A stretch of DNA of 64,000 nt from contig JAIFAC010000008.1 of NCBI GenBank assembly GCA_026545765.1, positions 142,501 to 206,500 on the forward strand, given 5' to 3'. A model generated the notes under the pieces. It saw nothing but the letters and a program-made list of their open reading frames with translations. It was not told the origin of the DNA and searched no databases. Positions 1 to 12,000 of the stretch are shown here, in pieces (position 1 is the first letter of the stretch; every line of letters starts with the position of its first letter). The translations under genes and the position numbers were made by a program. This DNA is from Plantago major (Eukaryota; Streptophyta; Magnoliopsida; Lamiales; Plantaginaceae).

Positions 1-1839
1 ATCCTATGCTTTCTTTGCTTTGTTTTGCTAGCAGATTGTTAAATACAGGTATAGAGTTGGAATACAAAAATCACAACATTCTAACAAGAGAAAAGTTAGA
101 CTACTAAAGATTCTTGCAAAAAAGCCAAAATAAAAATATTCTATGCCTTTTCCTTTGTGTGTAATCCTCTAAAAAGACTTGCTGTTTAGTGTTGTTGTTT
201 TACTCTCTTGTGATCAAACCGCAACGTTAGTTTATTTTATCCCGATAAACCCATTTTGGGACCACTAATACCATTAAAAGAAACCTAGCTAGAAAGAAAG
301 GTAAATCTGCAAATAGAAAGGATTTCACTTCCTAAGAACTATGGAAAGGCGCAGATAAGGGCTGGAAATAGAATATGTTTATACTTTGAAATAGAGGGAA
401 ACCTAAGGAATAAGGTGCACTGTACTACACTACAAAACCTAGAACATGACGTTTCTTTGAGACCTATTCTCTGTTTCTTAGATTAGAAAAGTTTTCTTTA
501 GTTGATTTAGAAAGAAATCTTAAGCTAGAAAGATGAAAATCACACAATTGTTAGTGTTGACTTAAGTACTCCTTGGTATCTTGGTAGATTGGCCTGTATA
601 TATCTATTTCATCTTACTATAACGGGAGTCAATTCTATATCACTTTTTTCTATAAAGTACTATGTCTTGTTCCTTGTTGATTGCTAATAAAAAGCATTCT
701 TTACTATATTTCCTAGAAGATAAGCTCGCCCTCATATATTTAACTATTTTTCTTTCCTATTAGCGTGTAATTTCATTTTATCTTTTATGATATACACGTA
801 TCCGCGGTGGGTTAAGAACGTTTACTACCACCTCCCCTGAATAGAGAAACTTTTATTGTCTACTTAATTTTACTCAAATTATACTTAAAATACTTAGAAT
901 AGAGAAGGTTCATTTTTATTTTAGGTGTTCTACCTTTATAATTCTAATCCGATATTTCAGGAGTAATGTAGTAGAATATACGGAATAGAGAGAGTAATAT
1001 AAGAAAGAAGACTCAATTACAGAGATTGCTCCAAAAATCCAAATTAAGGATGAAATATAGCTCCGATAAATCCTTATCGCAGCCTTGGGTCTTTTTTGAT
1101 AATTAAGACAAAGAAGTAAGTCAATAGGCAACTATATCTGTTTTGTTTTCTGTATTAGTTATTTTTTTGTAATACAGGAAAGGCTTTTAGTAAGGGAATT
1201 TGTTATTGTACTTGTTGTAAATGTAATAATAAGTATATTATACATCTTAGGTAGAGTTCTATTCATTATTAGTTAGTTGCCCTCTTAGAAGTATATTATA
1301 AAAACTACTAAAAATGTCCTTTGTGTATTAGTAACCAGATTCTATTATTCCCTAAGATATAAGATAATTAATTATCTCTTTCTTCTTAGTTCTCTATCTT
1401 ATTCCTTTATACTTTATTTAATAATACTTTTTTTTAGAGTTCTTATTTATAAGTAGCTATAATAAAATCTTGGAGGTCTAAAACAAAAATATACAAATTT
1501 TACTTCTTCACTTGCTTTAGTTTATTATTTCTAATTATATTCTGAATTGACTGTTAGGGCTCGTCTTCTTAATAAATAAACATATTTATAGTTCGTAAAG
1601 AGCAGAACAACTGTAAGGAGATTACCCAACACTAGAATTCGTTTACCTTAATAAGAATAGGTTATGGCTGCCACCACTTAGAGCACTACTACCATGTAAA
1701 GACCTATCCTTGTTATGTCTAGTACTTTTTTAAGTATACGCCTCTATAACGTAAAGAATTCATCTGTAAGTGTATTTATCTCTGTTGTTCTCTGTGTTCT
1801 ATAATAAACTAATTAGAAGCAGTTATCCTTTAATTTAGT
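1..1839. other. unannotated AT-rich sequence, left edge
   Basis: No gene or RNA is recognisable. The only frame over 60 codons is a 71-codon minus-strand one at 916-1131 with many Ile, Leu and Ser residues and no motif. Around 1660-1720 a GGCTGCCACCACTT stretch faintly resembles the TGCTGCCAC stretch near 3800 inside the tandem array. The array may therefore begin earlier than I can prove, but the match is too short to rely on. Confidence 0.5.
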
Positions 1840-1851
1840 AATTTAGAAAGA

Positions 1852-1892
1852 ATCTTGGAGCCAAAGAAAAACCTTCAAGTGAAAGTGCTGTT
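1852..1892 (+). repeat. array unit head, best match to the distant copy
   Basis: The 41 bases here match 48423-48463 at 32 positions without gaps. They include the core GAGCCAAAGAAAAA (GAGCCGAAGAAAAA in the distant copy) and a following GTGAAAGTGCT (TTGAAAATGCT). The second half of the unit, the TTGTTCGTT block, is not recognisable downstream of this copy, so the unit is truncated or more heavily mutated there. Confidence 0.55.
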
Positions 1893-2919
1893 AATTTATT
1901 GGTGGTGATATAAATCTCCCCATTTATATATATATATAGTTCGAGATTCGAAAGGGAAGGCACAAAAGTTGGAAAAAGCAAGGAATGCAAACAAACAAAG
2001 GTTAGAGCTCTTACTACTATGTAAGGAAAGATCAATGAAAGGGTAGGTACGACTCTGTAATCTGGAAAGACTTTAAAAGTATAGTATTTCTCATATAAAA
2101 AAGGAAAGACTGCACACTTTCTAGGTCACCAAGAGCATTCATTGGCTGTATAAATAAAAGACTGTAATATCTCTGCTCCGTACTATATTATTCATTCATT
2201 TAGAAGTACATTATTAGAAGTATACCTAGTAAAAAAAAGTTTTGAGCCAAAAATACCTTGGACTTCTTCTTGGGTTTGGGCTTAGGATTGATCACCTTTT
2301 AGTCACTTATTATTATGACCTTGTAAAGTTTTCCTTACAACATTCTTCATTTCTAGAACGTCAACCCCTATGATCTATCCTACCTTGTTATATGCTGAAA
2401 TTGTGTTAGAAAAGACAAAGCTAGACTTGATTTGTTAAACATTGACTTCTTACTCTTAAAAGAAGAGCGTTTTAAGTGAGACCAACCACATCTATAACTA
2501 TCAGTATCGCTACGTAATAAGCATGCATAACTATACTACTATGGCTCTGACTATGACTGACCCCGTATTAGACATATTTATTAGAAATTCTCTTTCTTCT
2601 TAGTTTTTATAAGATAAGAGCAATCATCCGAAAACATAGTTACAATTTTGAGCCAAAGAAATATATGCATGGGGGGATCTTTCACGCTAACAATTTTTTA
2701 GTTCGTACATGTTTGGTAAAACTACATTCTTGGAAACAGTAGCATTGGTTGGATCGTATTTTGTTAAAAGTATGTTATAACTGCCATTGTCATGTACCCA
2801 CGCTTAAGTTAGATTGACATCGTGACCTACATCTTAATATTACTTTGTTTCCTCTAATAATTATCTCTATTCCTAGTTACTTGTTTTTCTTATGAGCAAT
2901 AATAGAGTATAAAGTCTTT

Positions 2920-3244
2920 TTGAGCCCTTCCTTCTTGGAAAATATGCTTTTGGTACATACCTTAATTTTTCTTGTTCGTTTACCCTTGTCGAGAGAAATA
3001 CATTTCTAGAAATAGCATCGACACTGCTTGCTAATATAATAAATACTAAGTATGATATATTTACTACCACTGAATACACTTTAATGAGCAAGGCATAGTT
3101 CATTATTTAACCCATATGACTACCGAAAAAATTTGTACTGCACAGATAGACCTCATTTTTTATATGTCCAGAAGAAAAGTCAATCAAGTTATGAAAGAAA
3201 AGAGACAGTGCTTAAACTTCCTCTTCTTAGAATTAAGGCAGTTT
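2920..3244 (+). repeat. array unit A
   Basis: The unit opens with 27 bases (2920-2946, ending CTTGGAAAATATG) that match 5027-5053 at 24 positions. The CTTGTTCGTTTACCC anchor follows at 2971. Further along, TGAATACACTTT..GCATAGTTC at about 3070-3102 aligns with TGAATACCCTTT..ACATAGTTC of unit B at about 3409-3440. TTTTTATATGTCCAGAAGAAAAGTCAA then aligns with the TTATATGTCAAG...AGAAGAG stretch of B. Similarity along the whole unit, not only at the anchors, supports a true tandem duplication. Confidence 0.55.
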
Positions 3245-3607
3245 TTTCACCGAGTAGATGAGCCTTCTGAACCAAAAGAAAAATCTACGGGTGAAGGTCA
3301 AAATGGCATAGTTTAGTCTTGTTCGTTTATTTTTGTCGGGAATTTTACATTCTTTATTGGCACTGCATAAAACATCCCTAAGTAATAAGACACTGTTTTT
3401 ATTATTGATGAATACCCTTTCATTGACAGGACATAGTTCGTTAGAATACCCACCTACGAGAAAAGAGGAAAAGATTTGAGATCTATTTCATTTATATGTC
3501 AAGTTACTGTCAAGAGAAGAGATATGAAAAAGTCATCATAAGTGTCCTTCCTTAGAGTCTCCTTCCCTCTTTGATAATCCCTTAATAATTCTTTATTTAA
3601 TAGGTAG
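3245..3607 (+). repeat. array unit B (363 bp)
   Basis: The unit starts at TTTCACCGAGTAGATGAGCC and ends where the next unit starts with TTTTCACCAAGTCTTTTGGAG. It carries CCAAAAGAAAAATCTAC, then GGCATAGTTTAGTCTTG leading into the TTCGTT anchor at 3317-3327. The distant copy at 48430-48510 shares the A-rich block, CTAC, and GGCATAGTTT followed by a TTCTTTTCTCGTTC version of the anchor. The open frame at 3116-3316 runs across the A/B junction, is not kept in other units and is not regarded as a gene. Confidence 0.6.
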
Positions 3608-3930
3608 TTTTCACCAAGTCTTTTGGAGTCTGAGTCAAAACAACTTAAAACTGGATTTCCTCTTAAACACCTAGTTTATTCTTGTTCGTTATACTCATTG
3701 CCTGTGATTTCCTTTCATTTTCCATATACTATAAGTTTGAAATAAGTAGATATGAATACGACTTACAGATTATTAATTGAGAAGACTAACCACTGTTAGT
3801 GCTGCCACATAAAACGTAATAGGTATATGACTTAATGTAATGGCTTAGTACTGGCTTAGATTAGAGTTAAGCATCTTCTTTTTGAGCTCTCTTCTCGTTA
3901 AAAGCAGTCGTACAAAAAAGCATAGAAAAC
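3608..3930 (+). repeat. array unit C
   Basis: The unit begins TTTTCACCAAGTC, parallel to the start of unit B. It carries AAACACCTAGTTTATTCTTG leading into the GTTCGTT anchor ending at 3690. The next unit (about 3934-4010) keeps AACACCTAATTTATT followed by a degraded anchor TTCTTTTGTTATAGCTCG. The rest of unit C, including TGCTGCCACATAAAAC near 3800, aligns only loosely with A and B. Confidence 0.45.
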
Positions 3931-4261
3931 TTTTAAGTCTCTGGAAAATATGCACTTACATTTGTTCCTGAACACCTAATTTATTATTCTTTTGTTATAG
4001 CTCGACTTTTTTTTGTTGTTGGCGCTATATTCGAAAACATTCTAGTTCTTTGTTGTATGCCAACATTGCTGCTATACGATTACTTATACCATTTCTTAGT
4101 TGCACAGCCCGTTATGGTACTTTACTTATGACTACGAAATAATCTGTCCTAGTCAGTGATGTTTCATCATTTGTCGAGTTACGAGGATACCACCCTTAAC
4201 ATTTCTATTTACTTTATACTACTTTACTCTTGAAATATTTTAAAACATAGATAGATTAGAA

Positions 4262-4520
4262 CTAAAAATGACTCTACAGAATCAAATACATTCTTTACGT
4301 TTACACAAATACACAATTAAACAAGCGTTACCAACCACTGATGCTAGATTTGATAGGTGTTTTGTTTGTATAGATTTTATGCATATTGTAAAGCAAATGT
4401 TGTATCCGAGAAAGAAGAGAGTTATCACAGGCACCCCTTTAGTACGCGCGTACGGGAGAAGAAATAGTAGGCTTAGACATCTTATATTATAATTCTTAAT
4501 ATACCAAGTAAGTATATGTT
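4262..4520 (+). repeat. dispersed element X, left copy
   Basis: Shared with 46886-47130. The best stretch, 4305-4348 against 46926-46970, has 38 identical columns of 45, with one gap; four of the six mismatches are transitions (three C/T and one A/G). Further shared blocks are GACTCTA(C/T)AGAA at the start, TTATGCATA in the middle, and a purine-rich GTAT.CGA.AAAGA block. Similarity fades by about 4500. No terminal inverted repeat or target-site duplication could be picked out, so the element boundaries are approximate. Confidence 0.6.
4268..4492 (+). CDS. 74-codon open frame in dispersed element X; coding status doubtful
   Basis: An ATG-initiated frame of 74 codons that I do not recognise. 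The product would be basic and small, with a QALPTTDAR segment near residue 20, two Cys near residues 31 and 34, and a C-terminal third rich in Arg and Lys (PRKKR, RRNSRLR). No signal peptide, membrane span or catalytic motif is visible. A diverged copy of the DNA lies at 46886-47130. There the equivalent frame keeps IKQ..STTDAR but has a one-base insertion upstream and an in-frame TGA soon after. Differences between the copies are not concentrated at third codon positions, which argues against long-term coding selection. It sits inside the tandem array, between units at about 3990 and 4620. It could be a fragment of a larger transposon protein or a chance frame in a repeat. Confidence 0.15.
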   Translation: MTLQNQIHSLRLHKYTIKQALPTTDARFDRCFVCIDFMHIVKQMLYPRKKRVITGTPLVRAYGRRNSRLRHLIL

Positions 4521-5026
4521 TTAGAATTCTATATTAGTCATAATCGGGAGGAAAGCATACAATCAACTAAAAAATTCATTATAATTGATGCGAATGCGGC
4601 TGACAACATAGTTTATTACTGCTCGTTGTATCATTTGCACCACCAACGTTATATTATTTTATAATTATAACCCGTAATAATTAATTTGTTTAGCATTTAG
4701 TTAGAATTGATTCCTCAATTAAAAGAATTTTATGTTTAGGCTTTATTTTTTTTTTTATTTATTTATTCCAGAAAAAGTAAGACAAAGGACATATGCTGTT
4801 ATACCCAGCTCGTGTTTCTTCGTTGACACCGTTGATCCTTCGTTATAACTATCACGTCTTAGATCACTCCATACTTTTTATTTAAGACTTATTCTGCCTG
4901 CTATGCTCTCTCTAGGCTAGGCTCTAGTACTTAACTATATTCCTGTATTAAAATATAAGGAAATATAAGGAATATATATTTGTTCTAGTTCTAATAAACA
5001 GTAATACAAAATACAAAGTAAAAGCT

Positions 5027-5115
5027 TTGAGCCTTCCTTTCTTGGAAAATATGTATATGCACTTCTTGCTACAACAAATACCATACATAGTTTTTTCTTG
5101 TTCGTCATATTTGAC
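5027..5115 (+). repeat. array unit E, last clear copy on the left
   Basis: TTGAGCCTTCCTTTCTTGG continuing into AAAATATG matches unit A at 2920-2946 (24 of 27). The ACATAGTTTTTTCTTGTTCG anchor follows at 5087-5106. The sequence beyond about 5150 no longer shows the unit signature convincingly. Confidence 0.55.
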
Positions 5116-5159
5116 TGTGAGTACTCTTCGTAAACCGCTACATCCTATATATAAGTTTG

Positions 5160-7480
5160 TAAAAGTTCGTATTTGAAGCAGATTGCCTAGCGCTAGAAAA
5201 AGTTATTCTTGATAATAGTCCATTATTAGAGCTAGTATGTGTTAGATCACTACCATGCCCAACAAATAAGGAGTACTTGGATTTACAGCGTTTACTACTC
5301 TTATTATAGTCTATAATATCCGATACGACGAGGTCTGTGACTCCTTACCCAGAATTTCATTATCTCTACTTAATAAGTACGTTATCTTTATACTTTATAT
5401 TTAAAATTAGATTATTCTTTACTCAACTCATTTCTCTTATTATATATAATATTACTATGTTCTATGTTAAACTATGTTAAATTTCCTCCATTTTCGTGAC
5501 ACAAAAAAGAAATAATCTAGCACAGGTCGATGTTTTATCCTTCGTTATATAATAAGTTATATACAATTGTTTGGCTGACGGTAGAAAATCTATTTAATGG
5601 GAGATGTTGGAAATTCAAAAATAGAACTAAATTTCCTAAGATAAATAGATAAATATAGTAGATAGAAATTGACTACGGTTACGATATTGCCTATATTTCG
5701 TACTTTTTTCTATTCTCATGCTGGAGAAAGGTATTTTATTTTAATCCTTATTCATTCTTATGTACGAGGCAGCCTTTGATTCTTTGACTATTACTACTAA
5801 TATTACTAAAAATAAATACGTATCTACAAGCTTTACAAAAACAGAGTCCTATATTTTCATTTTCTGCTTGTGGAATATTTAAAATGGGTTACCCCAGTCT
5901 CTTTCAAACTTATTCTTCAATGTTCTAAAAAATAAGAGTACTACATACACACGATATCTTTGGAAAACTTATTAATCCTCGATTAGCTATTAATTAAAAA
6001 TAAAAAATATAGACAAGAGTAAGGGGAATATTCTCGTACATAACAATATGGTAGTTTATTATTTACACGAATATTATTTACACAAAAAGGAATATCATTT
6101 CTATTTCTCTTCTGTAAGATTATCTATATTAGAAAATTTATTGTCTAAAATATCCAAGAAGTCCTTATTACCCCGACTGTGGTTTTTATACAATCGCATC
6201 CCTTGCTTCTCTTTTTATGTATTTAGTTCTTGTTTATTAGTTCATTATCATCATATTTTAAAAACTTTACTTAGAAACTAGGTAAGAACTTATGCTTCTA
6301 ATAAAATAAGAACTCTTAGAATTGATTCTAAAAAACGAATTGAATATAAGAAGGAAAGGAAGAGAAATATTTAGAAAAAAATAAGACAAGTATGGTTTTT
6401 CATAAATAAATAAAATAAACAGGGAAAGAATAATTTATAGCAAATATAGCAAGATTGTCATAAGATTGAAATAATATTATAAAACGAGTATACTATAATT
6501 GTGTCTTTACACTCCTTCGACACTCCTTCGCTTACTTAGGCAGACTTTTTTTGGATTATATAATAAAATTACATAGTCATCAAGGCATCCTATACAATTT
6601 ATAAAAGAATACGTTGTTAAGAAGTTCTCGGGATATATTTATTGTCAAACCTCCATCATTAGAAGAAATTATTACTGTTGCTAGAGAGATCTGCCGTCAA
6701 TTATATTTTTGGTTATTTAATCTACATTGTGGGACTTCTCTATTCTATGAACGATAGGTAGGAAGGGCTATTGCTCTATCTATTCTATAAAAGAAATTTA
6801 AAGAAAGAAATAATCGAAATTATGTAAAGTAAAAATTAATGAATATACCTGCTGCTTTGCCAAATTGGAGGAGGTTAACCTTGAATTGTACTAAGAAATC
6901 TATATGAAAAAGATGCCTCTAATTGGATATTAAAAAGCACAGGATAAAATGATTTTTCTCCTTCTATTCTATTCTATTACTAAGTTAGAGGTTAAATATA
7001 CAGGCCATGCAACAATTAATTGTGTTGTACATAAAGCATTAAAAAGAGGTAAATCCAAGTCAATCCAATCCACAAAAATAGGAAGCAAAAATTCTATCAG
7101 GCTATCAGGAAGCGTCAGGTAATCCCTAATACTTACTAATATTCACAAATATCTTATGCAAACCGTAATCGGTGGAATGTTGTATACTATCTTTCCAACA
7201 ACTTCCTTTGTTAGATCATAATCTTGTCATTTCATTATAGGTTTAGTTTTTTTCCAAAAAAGAGTGCATAGGGTGCATATGGAAATACAGAGTCTTTTAC
7301 TTTTTATTTTACCAATTTTACAAGGCATACTTTATAGTTATAGTAGTATGATACTTAATTAATTATTTAATATAATATTTTTTCTAATACTACTAGTATT
7401 TAGGATTTCTAAAGTCCTGTCTTCTTTGAGTTTGCCAAAACAAAAAGGGAGTTTCTTTTTTACTAAATTATTCTTTATAT
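5160..7480. other. unannotated AT-rich sequence
   Basis: The longest frame is 77 codons at 6048-6281 on the plus strand. It starts with ATG but is dominated by Tyr, Leu, Phe and Ser, as expected from T-rich DNA. There is a small perfect tandem duplication at 6509-6530 (listed separately). I recognise nothing else. Confidence 0.45.
6509..6530. repeat. perfect 11-bp tandem duplication
   Basis: ACACTCCTTCG occurs twice head to tail with no mismatch. The unit is not a simple AT run, so the identity is more telling than in AT-only examples. Confidence 0.9.
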
Positions 7481-7489
7481 TATAAAGTA

Positions 7490-7523
7490 ACCGCAGTAAG
7501 TGGTAAGAACGGCGTTGCACCAA
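7490..7523 (+). repeat. ACCGCAGTAAG...GTTGCACCAA pair member 1
   Basis: ACCGCAGTAAG at 7490-7500 is followed, 13 bases later, by GTTGCACCAA at 7514-7523. The same two words, with one C-to-T change, occur at 10208-10236 with an 8-base gap. No flanking similarity was found, so this is either a very decayed repeat or coincidence. Confidence 0.3.
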
Positions 7524-7890
7524 CCGAGTACTAAATAAAAAAAATATGCAATTAAAGATTAAAGAGAGTATTCCCAGCAAAGAAATCATTACAGCAAGAA
7601 AGAAAAAGAAAGTGGATTCCTGGTTTATCTTCGCTACTTTACATACTTATATCGAATTCTTATACTATTATTTTATATTATTTTTTTATTATTTTATTTG
7701 GAAAACGCATTCCCTACAATGTCTTTGTTTTTTCTGTCAATGCGGTTAGTTAGTAGAAGTAGATAATCTGGGAGGATAGGTGTGTATAGATGACACACTC
7801 GCAAGATATGATGGTATATGGTAAGAAATCTAATAGATAGCAATATTAACCCAAACAAATAAGAGAGATCAATATCAATTCTTATTCCTT

Positions 7891-7941
7891 ATTACTAATC
7901 CATATATATATATATATATAATAAATATATATTATAGTAAT
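7891..7941. repeat. (AT)n run inside an imperfect inverted repeat
   Basis: A run of alternating AT at 7902-7922 is followed by a second AT-rich stretch. The whole is bracketed by ATTACTA (7891-7897) and its reverse complement TAGTAAT (7935-7941). It could extrude as a cruciform, but expansion of a microsatellite is the simpler explanation. Confidence 0.6.
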
Positions 7942-7949
7942 TAATCCTT

Positions 7950-10900
7950 CCCTACTATTATACTTGTTGTATATAATCTTGTTGTTTAATCTTGTTGTAT
8001 AATGAATGCACGAGTGAAGTCTAGAAGTTAATCATGTCGGCTAGCGCTATGGTATATATATATAAATACTAAAAATAGAAACTAAATATAAAAGGCAGCA
8101 AAGTAAAGAAAATAATATATGAGCATTTCAAAGGTAAACACAAACAAGCTCATTTTAAAACAGGTTCTATTCATATATCCTTATCCTACTTTCTCCTACA
8201 CAACAAGATAGATTACAATCGAAGTACTACCCGTTAGGCGTGCATTAACAAAGGATGCTACTAAATGGTACATATTACAAGATATATAGATTCATATACA
8301 AAAAGTTCTATATTCTATTGGTGCAGCAAGAGTGTATACTAAAGAATACGTTAGGGGAAAATATACATATCAAATACTAAAATAATAAATGGGAACACCT
8401 TGCAAGGCATACGCAAGATTCCATTTCAATAAAATATAGGCAAGAATATTTCCTAAGATTATTGTGAAGATACAAATAAGTGTAAATTACTAAGCAACCA
8501 AGTATTCGTATACACAGGTCTAAAACGAATTCTATGTTTTATTATGTAGTTATGTAGATGTTATTTCATAGTCCTTTATTATTATTATAAAAATATTAGT
8601 CCTTGCGAATGAATGTATTAGGGGGGTAGCATCGGTGAAGGCAAACAACTTCAACGCAGCCTATAGACAGTTTTCGTTGCACTAATGTGTATCTTAAAAA
8701 AAAGCATAAATATTTAATAATAAATGTATAAATTGAGATCTATACTCCCAATACCCTTCTAAAAGAGACACAGCTATACGAATAATTATGAATTATGATT
8801 TTTCTATGATATTGATATAAATATATGCCTTTACTATAAGGTATAAGGTTTGAGTAACAACACGTAAGAGTTAAAGAATACAGCACCATTTAGTATAAAT
8901 ATTTTCATAGTTTCATAGATATACGTATCTGATTCATTATACTTAACTTAGTTTTTGGAAAGATGCTCAAGGATTACGTGTACTAACTAAAAATTAAGAA
9001 GAGTACTTTCTTCTCTATTCGGGCGAAAATTCTAGGTAAAAACAACAAAGTAGCTTCGTTGCGTCAAACTAGAAAATTCTCATTTATACTTGACATTGCA
9101 CAAAGATATTTAGAATCTTTTATCCACGCTAACTACTCAAAAAACTTTTACTTTCATTGCTTTGCTTGCTGCTTGTGACTAATCAATTTTACTTAACAGA
9201 GTTATCCCTTTTCTATTCTATATTTTCGTTGATCACTAAATATCTTTATTTACATTTGCGCGTTACACCAACGTAAGACAAAATAATACGTTATTCATAC
9301 ATAATTTTAGCACAGAAAGTTATTCCATAGTGTGTGTATCCCTATGCCAGGTAGTAAAAAGTTACTTTTAGTTTGATCTATCTACTAAGAGTTGAGAAGT
9401 TCAAAGGATAGGATAATAGGTGTTCACTGTTAAAGACCAATACTAGAGTAACCAAAGCAAGAAGTAAAAAAGATAAAAGGCGTAAAACAAGATAAAAAAG
9501 TACCTTAGAATTACTCGAATAATCTTCTATTAGCAGAAAGCAAGCAGTTATAAACTAAATAAACAGAGACTTTTATAGTATTAGACTTAGTAGTTTAGAA
9601 TATAAATAAACTTATATGGTCTAGATTACTTCCTATGTCATTATCTTGAGACCCTTTAACCTTTTTTAAAATGGTATATCTATGCTCATTATTACAACTA
9701 AATTTCTTATTCTTTACTATTATAAAATAAAAGACAACTAACTCCCGTGCAATTCCTATGAAGAACCAAACTTGGCTTACAATAACCTAATCACGAACAA
9801 TCACTATTTAGACAGAGAATGTAGTTCTCCAACAACAGCCTATATACTAAAAGATCTATTTATTCCTAATCTATATACATGTATACCAATTACTTTGTTT
9901 TTCTTTCTCTTAGTCCCTTTATATAAGTTATAGTTCAGTATTCTGGTGCAAGGCATAAGCTGTACAGAGTGCTCTATTCTATTACTGCGGTATGAATATA
10001 GAATTAAGTCTCTAACATTTATTTTCTGATATCATAAGTCTAATCCTGAAGAAACACACACACAACAAATTTTAGCCTATCGTCTAGGAAAAACTGAATC
10101 AAAATAAAGGATATTTATTTAAGGCTCTTCTTTAACTTTAACTTAATAATGTGTTTTTTGTAATCCAGTACTTCTAAGCATTAACAAATTCATTACAGGA
10201 AAAAGACACCGTAGTAAGATCTCTGTGTTGCACCAAATCTAATCTATTTTGGTTACTTATTTTTTGGTTTATAACAACAATCATCTTTAGACGACGGACT
10301 CTTTGATTTACAAATTAATTCCTATACGTGAAACTTTTCCCATATAAAATAGAAAGTGCTCTAGTCTTCTAGTGTCTATTTTTCTACGTTTATAGGTATA
10401 GAGTTTCTTCTAAGTAAGATGGTGGTATATTCGTATTGCTTTGTTGCTAGTATGGGCAGTAGATCCTTGGTAATAGACGTTACCGAACCTGAGTTAAGTG
10501 AAATTTAAATGGTAAGGTAAGGAATGTAAGCCCAACTATCATATGACAATTATTCTTGATTAAGCTTTATTAAGGTATTGCAGTAACTTTCTCTTTTTAA
10601 ATAGAATAATTAAGAGGGAATTAGAGTGTGTTGGTCTATATAAACGAACTAGAAATGGAATTTATGTACGCTTGCTAAGTAAGGTGATCTGCTCCAAGTC
10701 CAAGGTATTCCAAAGGTTTTGTTGGATATATTATAACGAATTTAACTTTTCTTTTATTTTAGGTCATGCAGTTTTAGAAATAATTTGCTTAGTAAAGACA
10801 ACCAATCAACCATGATCTTTTCCAAGTGTGTAAACTTTACGAAATAGAAAACAAACTTAAGTAAGAAGCGAGCAATTGTATAGTTGTTTTTAACTCATTT

Positions 10901-12000
10901 GGCTTTAGGGCACTAATATAATAATAATATAGAGGAAATTCTTTGGTTTTATCTTTGAGAGATAACTGCTTTCATTAAGTACAGCAATAACGTGTATGCC
11001 TTTTTTCATAGACATCCTTTATAACAACAACACCTTATGATTAGCAGCCTCTTCTCTTATAATAATCCTTATCTTCTGTTGTACACAAGATATTTCTGTT
11101 GATCTATTAAGTTAATTATTTAGAAAAGTAGAATAGACAAGACGCATATCTCCCTATTTGGTTTTTACTCCATTTGTTATATAAATTTAGGTTTAGGCGC
11201 ACATAGACTTTTTAGTAATTTCTCATTCTATACTATCTCAAAGGCAGGCAGGAGTTACTTAGTTAACATATAATTGGGATAAATACTAGAGTTCTCACAA
11301 GTGTATCCATTTCAAATTATAGGATCTTCCTTAACTAGAACTAGACTTCTTCTTTTACCTTCGACATGATGTCATTCTTGCTGTTTACATTACACCCTTA
11401 ATATATATCAAGTATAAAGATCAAATAGGCGTTTACCCGCAAGCATTCACATGATAAGACGCTTTCTCGTGTTTTTATATAAGAACTTATATTAAGGTTT
11501 GATCCTGTTCACAGAGTATCTTGCATAGAATATTTTACCTGTGAATTGTATATGAGGTTGTTTCCTGAGTAACCTAAGTTTGTTGATAAGCAGGGGAATA
11601 AGCACATGGATGACACAAGCCCGTTAAAATCATCATTAGTAGGATCCGCAAGATGGAATCTTTGGAAACGTAACTAAGGATATTTTTTAGAATTGAAATA
11701 AAGCCGTACACTACAAGTTTTTCTACAAAAAAAGGTTTTAAGCGCATAAGGTCATTTTAGTATTTGCTTGACTAGAGTCAGGTATATGACGAAACTTAAC
11801 AAAAAAGTATCTAATACAAAGACAAGGGCAAGTAAGGATTTTGTATTTGGTTTAGATAGGACTTCTTGATTGGGTTTACTTTACACAATTTGATGTTAAT
11901 ACGAGGCGTTCTTCCTTTTCAACCTAATGTTTGTTTACTGGAAAGGGAAGATCTATTCCTACTTAGACAACTACTATGTTTAATTCTGACTCATAAGACA
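7950..12000. other. unannotated AT-rich sequence
   Basis: No frame of 60 codons or more begins in this stretch on either strand. Near 7975-8000 the phrase TAATCTTGTTGT is duplicated almost in tandem. The second member of the GTTGCACCAA pair lies at 10208-10236. Nothing else stands out. Confidence 0.45.
10208..10236 (+). repeat. ACCGTAGTAAG...GTTGCACCAA pair member 2
   Basis: Matches 7490-7523 at 20 of 21 core bases but with a gap of 8 rather than 13 bases. The single core difference is a C/T transition at a CpA/TpA position. Confidence 0.3.

Larger units (their letters stand above)
1840..5150 (+). repeat. decayed tandem array, units about 310-365 bp
   Basis: A two-part signature recurs in the same orientation. 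First comes GAGCC followed by an A-rich block; about 40-60 bases later comes a block like CATAGTTTATTCTTGTTCGTT. CTTGTTCGTT-type anchors lie at 2971, 3318, 3681, about 3990, about 4620 and 5097. The gaps are 347, 363, about 310, about 630 (two units) and about 480. Weaker GAGCC starts at 1857, 2244 and 2650 extend the array leftwards. Units differ by many substitutions and small indels, so the array is old. I see no conserved reading frame across units; an untranslated satellite or nested transposon fragments both fit. The match to a copy at 48423-48510 shows that the family is dispersed as well as tandem. Confidence 0.6.

Noticed and set aside
3116..3316. 66-codon plus-strand frame across array units A and B
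   Set aside because: The frame is not kept in the other units or in the distant copy, so it is an accident of the repeat sequence.
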